This document shows, one piece after another, positions 13,054 to 19,253 of a DNA stretch of 19,253 nt. Made by a program: the position numbers and the translations under genes. Within the stretch, counting starts at the first letter, position 1. Each line of letters opens with the position of its first letter. A model generated the notes under the pieces. The model searched no databases. It was not told the DNA's origin and worked only from the letters and a program-made list of their open reading frames with translations. The DNA comes from Methanobacteriaceae archaeon (GTDB lineage: Archaea; Methanobacteriota; Methanobacteria; Methanobacteriales; Methanobacteriaceae). The DNA lies in assembly GCA_011620845.1 (NCBI GenBank), contig WOYJ01000115.1, positions 1 through 19,253 of the forward strand, read 5' to 3'.

Positions 13054-14146
13054 CGAAGAATCTCTCTGATGCCTCTTCCAGTAAATCAACTATCTCAGTT
13101 AAGTCTTCAGTTGAGAGTCCCGGGTGTACTGGTAATGAAAGCACCTGGGATGCTGCTTTTTCTGCCTGGGGGCAGTTTCCACCTATACCCAGATCCTGAT
13201 ACAGCTTCTGATCATAAATGGTCTTGGGATAGTGCACTCCGGTTCCTATCCCCAGTCCGGTCAGGAAATCCTTAACATCGTCTCTTTTTCCATTTTCCAC
13301 CCTGACGGTGTACTGGTGGAATACGTGCTTCACTTTATCCAGGACAAATGGGGGTGTAATGCCCTCTATGGTATTTATATGTGTGGTCAGGTATTCTGCA
13401 TTTTCAATCCTGCTCTTTGTAAAATTATCAAGGCGTTTGAGCTGGACTAGTCCTATTGCTGCGGCTATGTCTGTCATACGGAAGTTGTAACCGAGGATTG
13501 TGTGGTTGTATCTTTCACCTTCGCCGTGGGACCTTAACATGCGGGCTGCGTCTGCCAGTTCTTCACTGTCCGTGGTTATCATACCACCTTCCCCTGTGGT
13601 CATGTTCTTGGTGGGGTAGAAACTGAAACAGGCTATATCACCCAGTGACCCTACCATTTGGTCCTGATACTGTGCTCCATGGGCCTGTGCTGCGTCTTCA
13701 ATTATCCATAGGTTGTGTTCTTCTGCAATCTTCCTTATGGGGCCCATATTCGCTGGTTGTCCATAGAGGTGGACGGGCATTATGGCCTTGGTCTTATCTG
13801 TTATGGCTTCCTGTATCTTCTGTGGATTTATATTATAGGTTTGTGAGTTTATATCGGCGAAGACTGGAGTTGCCCCGGTAAATAGGATTGAATTGGCTGT
13901 GGCTGCAAAACTGAAAGGCGTGGTAATTACTTCATCACCCCTTTCTATTCCCAGAGCCATAATGGCCACGTGTAATGCTGTGGTTCCTGAAGTAGTGGCC
14001 ACCGCATGCTCCACCCCAATATAATCTGCGAATTTTTCTTCAAACTCGGCTACTTTAGGCCCCTGGGCAATGAATCCTGATTTTAAAACTTTTACAACTT
14101 CATCTATCTCTTCATCCGATATAAGGGGCTGCGCAATTGGTATCAA
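13049..14146 (-). CDS. DegT/DnrJ/EryC1/StrS family PLP aminotransferase
   Basis: PLP-dependent sugar aminotransferase of the type that makes amino sugars for surface glycans. The exact nucleotide-sugar substrate (perosamine-like or other) cannot be read from the sequence. Length 365 aa is normal. Visible motifs are QPLISDEEIDEV at the start, TSGTTALHVA (52-61), VHLYGQPAN, the PLP-ring residues EDAAQAHGA (D151, Q154), and the Schiff-base lysine K180 in FYPTKNMTTGEGG. GYNFRMTDI contacts the active site of the dimer partner in relatives. Translation starts at TTG 14146; GGTGAT 5 nt upstream decides this, and no ATG fits. The right end of a TnpB element lies 75 bp upstream, so the native promoter region may have been altered. 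No partner sugar genes are in the window. Confidence 0.92.
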   Translation of the reverse strand: MIPIAQPLISDEEIDEVVKVLKSGFIAQGPKVAEFEEKFADYIGVEHAVATTSGTTALHVAIMALGIERGDEVITTPFSFAATANSILFTGATPVFADINSQTYNINPQKIQEAITDKTKAIMPVHLYGQPANMGPIRKIAEEHNLWIIEDAAQAHGAQYQDQMVGSLGDIACFSFYPTKNMTTGEGGMITTDSEELADAARMLRSHGEGERYNHTILGYNFRMTDIAAAIGLVQLKRLDNFTKSRIENAEYLTTHINTIEGITPPFVLDKVKHVFHQYTVRVENGKRDDVKDFLTGLGIGTGVHYPKTIYDQKLYQDLGIGGNCPQAEKAASQVLSLPVHPGLSTEDLTEIVDLLEEASERFFA

Positions 14147-14220
14147 TACTTATCACCTTAAAGAAATTTCATTTATTGAAAATTGAAATTAAACATTAAT
14201 TGGCTTCCATCAAATATATA

Positions 14221-14340
14221 TGAACCACCCCACCCTTGTGTGAGGGGGCTTCATAGAAGTTTAACGTCAAGCGTTCTTATTCTAATTGGCACGTCCATTG
14301 TACCACTACTCCCTAACGGGGCGTTGGGAGCTACTTTTCT
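14221..14340 (-). ncRNA. Putative omega-RNA (TnpB guide RNA) at the element right end
   Basis: In IS605-family elements the guide RNA is made from the 3' end of tnpB through the right end, with the guide being the host bases beyond the boundary. Here the minus strand ends in the structured GGGTGGGGTGGTTCA, and the following bases (14220 downward) would be the guide. The 5' limit is arbitrary. Expression cannot be judged from sequence. Confidence 0.4.
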
Positions 14341-15474
14341 TAGTATGTTTATTGCTGCATTTATATCAGCGTTTAGTATTATCCTTCAGTTTTTACAGGT
14401 GTATAAACCTCTGTGTTTTCTGTTTGTTTTATCTATGATTCTGCATTGACTGCATTCTTGTGAAGTATATGATTCGCTGGTTTCAATATATTCAATGCCA
14501 TATAATTCGCATTTCGATTTGATTTTTTGTTTGAATAGGTTATGGGGGATGTTAACGAAGTTTTGGTTGTTTTTTCTTCCAATGTTTATATTTTGTTTGA
14601 TGTTTTTCAATTCACCTATTACAATATTTCCAATCTTGTTTTTAAGGCAGTACTGGATTATGTACTGTACGTTTTTGTTCATGTATTCGTTGATTACATT
14701 TTTTCGTTTTCTAAAAAGATAACATAGTTTTCTGCCTTTTTTAATTCCTTGTTTATCATAGATGGATTGTACTTTAGCTTTTTCTTTATTCCACCAACGG
14801 TTAAAAGATTTAATTCCACGTCCTTCCATGATGAAGGAAGTCCCATTGGTTGAAATACAAGCTGCAAAATTATCCAAACCCAAATCTATTGAAAGATATG
14901 AATCTTTGTTTAACTCTGCTTCTACTGGCTGTTGTATGTAAATGTACCCTATCTCAAAGTACAAACCATCACATTTGGGGAGTATTCTCACTTCTTTTAT
15001 CTTTTTATCCCAGATATGTTTAGGAATAGTAAAATACAAGTACCTTACACCATATTTTCTTGCAAAGTTCCTGCCCATGGGATAGCCTAATCTTATCATC
15101 TTCTATCTTTATCATGTTTTTGTGAAAATACAGATGAAATAGCCATTTTTAGGCAAATACCTGGGTTTTTTAACTGATCTTTTATAATTACCCTTTTTAA
15201 CCTCTCTTAGCAATCCCAGGAAAGATTTGAATGTGCGATCAACTACTTTCATGGTTTGTTGAGCCACCTGACTAGGCATAAGTCGATAATTCTCATTATC
15301 TTTCACCAAAGGATAGACAGATTCGTAAGGTAAAAAATTGTTCATATACTCATAATACTGCCTAACAGTGTATAAAGTGTAATTATAAAGGTTTTTAGAT
15401 AGTTTACTAAGAATTCTAAGCACCATATAATCCATTTTACCCGTCCGGACATGATTCTTCTGAACCAAATACAT
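14251..15474 (-). pseudogene. tnpB: Broken tnpB (RNA-guided nuclease of IS605-family elements)
   Basis: The product would be a TnpB RNA-guided nuclease of about 400 aa. The N-terminal part from ATG 15474 (MYLVQKNHVRTGKMDYMVLR to KKPRYLPKNGYFICIFTK) and the RuvC part from about 15080 are in the same frame, but TGA, TAA and TAG codons separate them. Restoring one A in the run at 15117-15121 and removing one C at 15079-15081 gives uninterrupted TKNMIKIEDDKIRLSMGRNF, a normal TnpB segment. RuvC motifs remain: SIDLGLDNFA, VIGELKN and, after the last lesion, NADINAAINI. The zinc knuckle keeps CSQC and TCKN, but its fourth cysteine is TGA (14386-14388). The frame otherwise continues to TGA at 14251, inside the right end. 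Three lesions make a functional nuclease unlikely, unless the homopolymer indels are assembly errors. Confidence 0.85.
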
Positions 15475-15638
15475 ATGTAATACTATACATGATATAAATA
15501 TTATAATTTGTGAGAGGGTATGACAACTATTAACATCTAAAACCAAATAATTACAGAAATAATAAATGGTCAGATTCGTCCCACACTATCGCATGAGGTC
15601 TTCTCTGACAATTTGATAAATATGTGAATAGATGGTGA

Positions 15639-16787
15639 ATGATGAACAAGATTACCATAGATGAAGGACAGGTCTCTGTAGAAATCCCGGTTTATGATAA
15701 GGTATCCGCCAAAGCCCCTGTTTTCTACAATCCAGTGATGGAGTTAAACAGAGACCTGTCTGTAACTGCCTTACAGGTTTACCGGGATAAACAGGGTAGG
15801 GATATCCGTATCTGTGATGCCTTCGGTGGTAGCGGAATCAGGGGGATCAGGTATGCTAAGGAAATATCTGGTGTGGAATGTGTGGTTGTTAATGATTTAA
15901 ATCCCCTGGCCGTGGAATTTGCCAAACAGAACATCCAGGAGAATGGATTGGAGAATGTTCGGGCAACTAGAGAGGACGCCAATATTTTACTACGTCGGTG
16001 CCGGGGTAAGTTCGATGTGGTGGATATAGACCCCTTTGGAACACCTTCACCCTTTGTAGAATCAGCGGCGGGCTTAAAAACAGGGGGATTACTTTGTGTG
16101 ACTGCAACCGATACCTCAGCGCTATGTGGGACTTATAAAGAGCCCTGTATCAGGAAGTACAGTGCTGTACCCCTGAAAACCGAGTACTGTCATGAAAACG
16201 GTTTAAGGATACTGGCTGGTTTCATCTCCCGCACCTTCGCCAAGTATAAAAAATATACAACACCCATCTTCTCCCATAGCACGGAGCATTACCTGCGGAT
16301 CTACCTGGAAGTGGGTAAGGGTGCAAAAAGGACTGATGATTCCCTTAAGAACCTGGGATACATCGCCCACTGTCCTAAATGTCTTCACCGGATGACCATC
16401 CCGGGATTAGCACCCCATATACCATCAGAATGCTCTAACTGTGGTGGTACCATGAAGGTGGGCGGTCCTTTATGGTTGGGTAACATACTGGATAGTGATT
16501 ATGTTAAAAGAATGCTGGATCTGCTACCATCCACCATTAATACCTATAATAAAGCTTTGAAGTTGTTGGATAGGTGTTATGAAGAATCCTTCGGCCCGGC
16601 AACCTTTTATGACCTCCATAAGGTCTGTAAGGTGTTGAAGACCAGTGCACCACCAATTATAGATGTCATTGAAAAGCTCCATGAGGAGGGATACTTCGCC
16701 TCCCGTACCCATATTAAACCTACCGGGATTAAAACCAACGCCCCGGTGGAAACCATAAAGGAAATCATTTTAAGTTTACGTGGTTAA
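15639..16787 (+). CDS. trm1: tRNA (guanine(26)-N(2))-dimethyltransferase
   Basis: Trm1 transfers two methyl groups from SAM to N2 of guanine 26 in tRNA. Length of 381-382 aa fits archaeal Trm1. Motifs in order are APVFYNPVMELNRDLSV (26-42), the SAM-binding loop DAFGGSGIRGIRYAKE (60-75), VNDLNPLAVEFAKQN, the catalytic-type DIDPFGTPSPFVESA (about residues 129-143), and a zinc module with CPKC and CSNC. The C-terminal region holds a winged-helix-like segment (YDLHKVCKVLK and VIEKLHEEGYFASRTH). Two adjacent ATGs (15639, 15642) follow GGTGA at 15634; the second is better spaced. It diverges from the decayed tnpB, and a DUF4013 gene follows 41 nt downstream, so it may head that transcript. Confidence 0.93.
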   Translation: MMNKITIDEGQVSVEIPVYDKVSAKAPVFYNPVMELNRDLSVTALQVYRDKQGRDIRICDAFGGSGIRGIRYAKEISGVECVVVNDLNPLAVEFAKQNIQENGLENVRATREDANILLRRCRGKFDVVDIDPFGTPSPFVESAAGLKTGGLLCVTATDTSALCGTYKEPCIRKYSAVPLKTEYCHENGLRILAGFISRTFAKYKKYTTPIFSHSTEHYLRIYLEVGKGAKRTDDSLKNLGYIAHCPKCLHRMTIPGLAPHIPSECSNCGGTMKVGGPLWLGNILDSDYVKRMLDLLPSTINTYNKALKLLDRCYEESFGPATFYDLHKVCKVLKTSAPPIIDVIEKLHEEGYFASRTHIKPTGIKTNAPVETIKEIILSLRG

Positions 16788-16816
16788 ATACAAATTAAAG
16801 ATCCTTTAAGTTTACG
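16769..16816 (+). repeat. 12-bp direct repeat spanning the trm1 end
   Basis: TTTAAGTTTACG is found at 16769-16780 (last codons of trm1) and again at 16805-16816, just upstream of the first DUF4013 start. Its partial similarity on both sides suggests a local duplication. Confidence 0.5.
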
Positions 16817-16828
16817 ATTGAATAGAAA

Positions 16829-17560
16829 ATGAAATGGATTGGGGAGGACGAAAACATCGATATAAAAGAGATTTTACTGGATGCAGTGAAATATTCAGCC
16901 GAAGATTGGATGAAAGTTATCCTCCTGGGTTTTTTAACTTTAATTGCTTTTATCGGAGTCCTCACTGAAATCAACATATTTACTTTGTTATTCCTGATAC
17001 TGTTACCTTTACCTTCAGGTTACCTGTTTAAAATAATTAAATCCTCATTTAATGGTTTCGATGAACTTCCTGACTTCGATAACTGGAGATCTATGTATCT
17101 GGATGGACTTAAGGTGATCTTAGTCCTGATAATTTATGTTCTGCCAGTGTTGGCTGTCTTTCTCTGGTTTAATTATGAAATGTTCCTTTTCAACATCCCC
17201 AGTTTTTCCCTGTATATTTTATGGTCCTGGATTTTGGGTTCAAACATCCAAATAATAATCTTCTTATTAATTGGACTGGTAGAATATGTTGGTATCGCTA
17301 ATATGGCCCTGTATGATGGTGAAATCAGTGCAGCCTTCAGATTCAGAGAGATTCTCCAAAGAATTTCTATGATAGGCGTTAGAAAATATTTACTTTCCTA
17401 TGCCATCATCTGGATTTTGGCAGTTTTAACCGCTTTAATTTCTCTTCTTGCACAATCAATACTCATTGGTATTGTGATTATACCCCTTCTAATTGTCCCT
17501 TATTTTGTGATTTTAAATGCCAGATTTTGTGCATTAGTTTTTGCTTCTAGTGAATTATAA
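16829..17560 (+). CDS. DUF4013 family membrane protein (copy 1)
   Basis: A 243-aa integral membrane protein of the DUF4013 family, function unknown. A short polar N-terminus (MKWIGEDENIDIKEI, then DAVKYSAEDWMKV) precedes about six hydrophobic segments. After the first pair comes the conserved GYLFKIIKSSFNGFDELPDF segment. The central loop has ANMALYDGEISAAFRFREIL. Both motifs recur in the next two genes. The C-terminus ends RFCALVFASSEL. The ATG at 16829 lacks a clear Shine-Dalgarno site. It lies 41 nt after trm1. It is the most divergent of the three copies, with an extra N-terminal segment. Confidence 0.82.
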   Translation: MKWIGEDENIDIKEILLDAVKYSAEDWMKVILLGFLTLIAFIGVLTEINIFTLLFLILLPLPSGYLFKIIKSSFNGFDELPDFDNWRSMYLDGLKVILVLIIYVLPVLAVFLWFNYEMFLFNIPSFSLYILWSWILGSNIQIIIFLLIGLVEYVGIANMALYDGEISAAFRFREILQRISMIGVRKYLLSYAIIWILAVLTALISLLAQSILIGIVIIPLLIVPYFVILNARFCALVFASSEL

Positions 17561-17566
17561 TCGAAA

Positions 17567-17578
17567 TTTTTATATGAA
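17567..17578 (+). promoter_or_regulatory. TATA box of DUF4013 copy 2
   Basis: TTTTATATGAAA is centred about 25 nt before a predicted transcription start near 17598, leaving a leader of about 25 nt that contains the strong GGAGGTGA at 17611-17618. This argues that copy 2 is separately transcribed. Confidence 0.55.
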
Positions 17579-17622
17579 ATTGGATACTAAATGTTATACA
17601 TTGAAAAAATGGAGGTGAAAAT

Positions 17623-18333
17623 ATGGACATAGGAGAAATTGTATCAGATTCATTTAAATATCCATCTGGTGATTGGAAGAACGTGTTAATCCTCGGTGTA
17701 TTCTTTATTCTAAGTGCTATAATCATTGGTATATTCTTTTGGCCAGGATATTTACTAAGAATAGTAAAAGCAACTTTAGCAGGTTACGATGATCTTCCGG
17801 CATTCGATGAATGGGGCAGTATGGTCGTTGATAGTATAAAAGTAATCGTAGTTACCATAGTGTATTTCATTATACCAATAATAGTGTTCGCAGTAGGCAT
17901 ATTTGCAGCTTTTGCAGCCGTAGCTTCATCGATAAGTAATCCTTTTGCATGGATTGGTTTAATAGGTGGAACGGGAATTATCGCCATAATATTAGGTATA
18001 ATATTCAGTTTAATCTATTACGTGGCACTGGCAAACATGGCTTTATACGATGAACTGGGAGCAGCATTTAGATTCAGTGAGATACTCGAAAGGATATCAC
18101 AGATCGGTTGGGGTTCTTACATCATCTGGTGGATATTGATGTACATCATAGCAATTGTATTCGGAATCATCAGCAGCATCATTAGCGCGATCCCTTACGT
18201 AGGAGGATTTATTGCAGCATTAGTAGTCGCTCCATATCTGTACATGCTGTACGCCAGATCGATAGCTTTGATATTTGCAAACAGTGAAGAAGGTAAACCA
18301 GCACCAGCTGAAGAACCAGCATCCCCAGAATAA
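17623..18333 (+). CDS. DUF4013 family membrane protein (copy 2)
   Basis: A 236-aa DUF4013 protein. It starts MDIGEIVSDSFKYPSGDWKN and has the family segment GYLLRIVKATLAGYDDLPAF near residue 42. The loop NMALYDELGAAFRFSEILER is near residue 130, with about five or six membrane helices rich in Ile and Val. Unlike its neighbours it ends in a soluble Pro/Ala/Glu-rich tail (EEGKPAPAEEPASPE), probably cytoplasmic. The near-consensus Shine-Dalgarno site GGAGGTGA, its own TATA box and a T-rich stop region suggest it is the best expressed of the three. Its function is unknown; relatives often occur as multiple copies in methanogen genomes. Confidence 0.87.
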   Translation: MDIGEIVSDSFKYPSGDWKNVLILGVFFILSAIIIGIFFWPGYLLRIVKATLAGYDDLPAFDEWGSMVVDSIKVIVVTIVYFIIPIIVFAVGIFAAFAAVASSISNPFAWIGLIGGTGIIAIILGIIFSLIYYVALANMALYDELGAAFRFSEILERISQIGWGSYIIWWILMYIIAIVFGIISSIISAIPYVGGFIAALVVAPYLYMLYARSIALIFANSEEGKPAPAEEPASPE

Positions 18334-18349
18334 AATTAAAATTCCCCCC

Positions 18350-18363
18350 TTTTTATTTTATTT
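18350..18363 (+). terminator. T-rich terminator after DUF4013 copy 2
   Basis: CCCCCC followed by TTTTTATTTTATTT starts about 16 nt after the stop codon, fitting U-tract termination. Confidence 0.5.
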
Positions 18364-18383
18364 AACCAAGTTGAATGTTAATT

Positions 18384-18392
18384 TTTAAATAT
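18384..18392 (+). promoter_or_regulatory. TATA box of DUF4013 copy 3
   Basis: TTTAAATAT is centred about 26 nt before a predicted start near 18414; AGGTGAG at 18415-18420 serves the ATG at 18427, giving a very short leader. Confidence 0.5.
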
Positions 18393-18426
18393 CAATTAAT
18401 CCATATCCCCATCAGGTGAGAAATAT

Positions 18427-19146
18427 ATGGACGCTGGTGAGATAACTTCTAACGCCTTGAAATATCCTTTAACGGATTTTAAAAAGGTCCTGATTTTAGG
18501 AATTTTAACCATTTTATCTTCTTTAATTATCCCCGGATTTCTGGTGCTGGGATACGTCTTTAAAATAATCAGATCCACCATGGAAGATTCATCTGAACTT
18601 CCTGATTTTGACGAGTGGACTTCCATGTTCGTGAATGGTTTAAAAGTGTTTGTAGTCCTCTTTGTCTATTCTCTTATACCCTTGATCCTGATTTTGTTTG
18701 GATCATGGGCTGCTATCCTACCAATACTCACGGTTCCCGGGGCTGGTTCACTTTTAAACCCTTCCATCTCACTGGAACTGGTAAGTGGTATGGTATTAAT
18801 CGGTTTAGGGCTCCTGGTGGTGATCAGTTTTTTAATTCCTGTGGCCTTGGCTAATATGGTTCACCACAACAAATTAAGCGCCGCATTTAGACTAAAAGAA
18901 ATCATAAGTAAAATAAAGGAAATTGGAGGTGTAGACTATTTAATCTGGTATGTTATCATGCTTATCATCATCGGAGCGGTGTACTACGTCTCATCCTTCT
19001 TAATTTTCCCACTAATTATTGGGATCATAATCATGCCTCTAATTATCTTCCCCTATCTAACCATCTTCTTTGCCAGATCCGTGGCTTTAATTTATAAATT
19101 CGAGGCAAACCATGAATATTACAGGCACAGTAAACAATTTAAATAA
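18427..19146 (+). CDS. DUF4013 family membrane protein (copy 3)
   Basis: A 239-aa DUF4013 protein. It starts MDAGEITSNALKYPLTDFKK, followed by GYVFKIIRSTMEDSSELPDF. The loop is ANMVHHNKLSAAFRLKEII, where copies 1 and 2 have ALYD, so the loop chemistry differs here (His-His). About six hydrophobic segments are present, and the C-terminus ends in a short polar, histidine-containing tail (FEANHEYYRHSKQFK). ATG 18427 is set by AGGTGAG 6 nt upstream. No gene follows on this strand before the window ends. Confidence 0.85.
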   Translation: MDAGEITSNALKYPLTDFKKVLILGILTILSSLIIPGFLVLGYVFKIIRSTMEDSSELPDFDEWTSMFVNGLKVFVVLFVYSLIPLILILFGSWAAILPILTVPGAGSLLNPSISLELVSGMVLIGLGLLVVISFLIPVALANMVHHNKLSAAFRLKEIISKIKEIGGVDYLIWYVIMLIIIGAVYYVSSFLIFPLIIGIIIMPLIIFPYLTIFFARSVALIYKFEANHEYYRHSKQFK

Positions 19147-19253
19147 AAATTAGGGAAAAATAAAAAAAATATAAACCTACTTTTTGATACCAATCTTCTT
19201 TCAATAACCGATCAACCTTAAACCAGTTATTTCAGCCGTGTCGAGATTCAAAG
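19147..19253. other. Right-edge sequence without an identified gene
   Basis: AT-rich bases with an A8 run follow the last stop codon. On the minus strand a short open stretch from the edge ends at a TGA at 19201-19203, which could be the last codons of a convergent gene lying outside the window; it is too short to judge. Confidence 0.3.

Larger units (their letters stand above)
14221..15540 (-). mobile_element. TnpB-only IS200/IS605 (IS1341-type) element, degenerate
   Basis: A lone tnpB, without tnpA, sits between the divergently oriented degT and trm1 genes. The right end is recognisable: 14253-14221 on the minus strand reads TGAAGCCCCCTCACACAAGG followed by GTGGGGTGGTTCA, a hairpin-forming sequence typical of IS605-family ends. 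The left end is not clear; I placed it loosely upstream of the tnpB start near 15540. Without transposase it could move only with help in trans. Confidence 0.75.

Noticed and set aside
14386..14388. Selenocysteine insertion at the TnpB TGA
   Set aside because: Methanobacterium is not known to use selenocysteine, no SECIS-like structure is visible, and the gene has two other lesions, so a plain nonsense change is more likely.
14386..15474. Repurposed nuclease-dead TnpB repressor
   Set aside because: The first two RuvC acidic motifs are intact and the damage is by frameshift and stop, which is decay rather than selective loss of catalysis.
14386..15546. Two independent genes (an N-terminal and a RuvC protein)
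   Set aside because: They are in one frame, and correcting two one-base indels joins them into a standard TnpB.
1..19253. tRNA, rRNA, CRISPR array or riboswitch
   Set aside because: No cloverleaf-like segment, regularly spaced repeat array or known riboswitch core was found by eye in the intergenic regions; a covariance-model scan would be needed to exclude small RNAs.

Overview
The window reads as chromosomal DNA of a hydrogenotrophic methanogenic archaeon of the order Methanobacteriales, most likely a mesophilic Methanobacterium. The evidence is methanogen-only gene content (component A2 of methyl-coenzyme M reductase activation, methanogenesis marker 7, the coenzyme M biosynthesis phosphatase ComB), archaeal translation signals (GGTGA/GGAGG Shine-Dalgarno sites, some apparently leaderless genes), TATA-type promoters and poly-T terminators. 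From memory, the central block comB - TraB-like - DUF1922 - GTPase - MTH1187-like - DegT follows the MTH1182-MTH1188 neighbourhood of Methanothermobacter thermautotrophicus.

Region 1 (1-5270, minus strand) is a co-directional run. In transcription order it holds an unrecognised conserved protein, marker 7, a DUF2124 protein, a membrane-anchored metallophosphoesterase, a DUF134 regulator with a cysteine-rich tail, and the twin-ATPase AtwA, which runs off the left edge. Marker 7 and AtwA both belong to the ATP-driven apparatus that activates methyl-coenzyme M reductase (MCR), so the region looks like an MCR-activation and metal-sensing neighbourhood.

Region 2 (5280-9750, plus strand) starts with a TRAM-domain RNA-binding gene. 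Its TATA box is preceded by a 24-bp tandem duplication. Then follow comB, a TraB-family membrane protein with five 10-residue tandem repeats at its N-terminus, a small zinc-ribbon protein and a GTPBP1-like translational GTPase.

Region 3 (9800-11780) is the most accessory-looking part. A promoter with paired direct repeats drives two tandem paralogous membrane proteins with conserved histidines. The second is exported, carries a Cys/Asp-rich ectodomain and appears to start at ATA or ATT instead of ATG. Convergent to it is a pair made of a winged-helix regulator and a three-helix membrane protein.

Region 4 (11782-14146) has a tRNA 2-thiolation-type PP-loop enzyme and an MTH1187-like protein. 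They diverge from a 36-bp intergenic stretch with interleaved TATA boxes that makes both look leaderless. A DegT-family aminotransferase follows.

Region 5 (14221-15540) is a decaying TnpB-only IS200/IS605-type element with two compensating one-base indels, a stop codon in the zinc knuckle and a recognisable right end. Region 6 (15639-19146) holds tRNA dimethyltransferase trm1 and three tandem DUF4013 membrane-protein paralogues, of which at least the last two seem to have their own promoters. No tRNA, rRNA or CRISPR array was seen.
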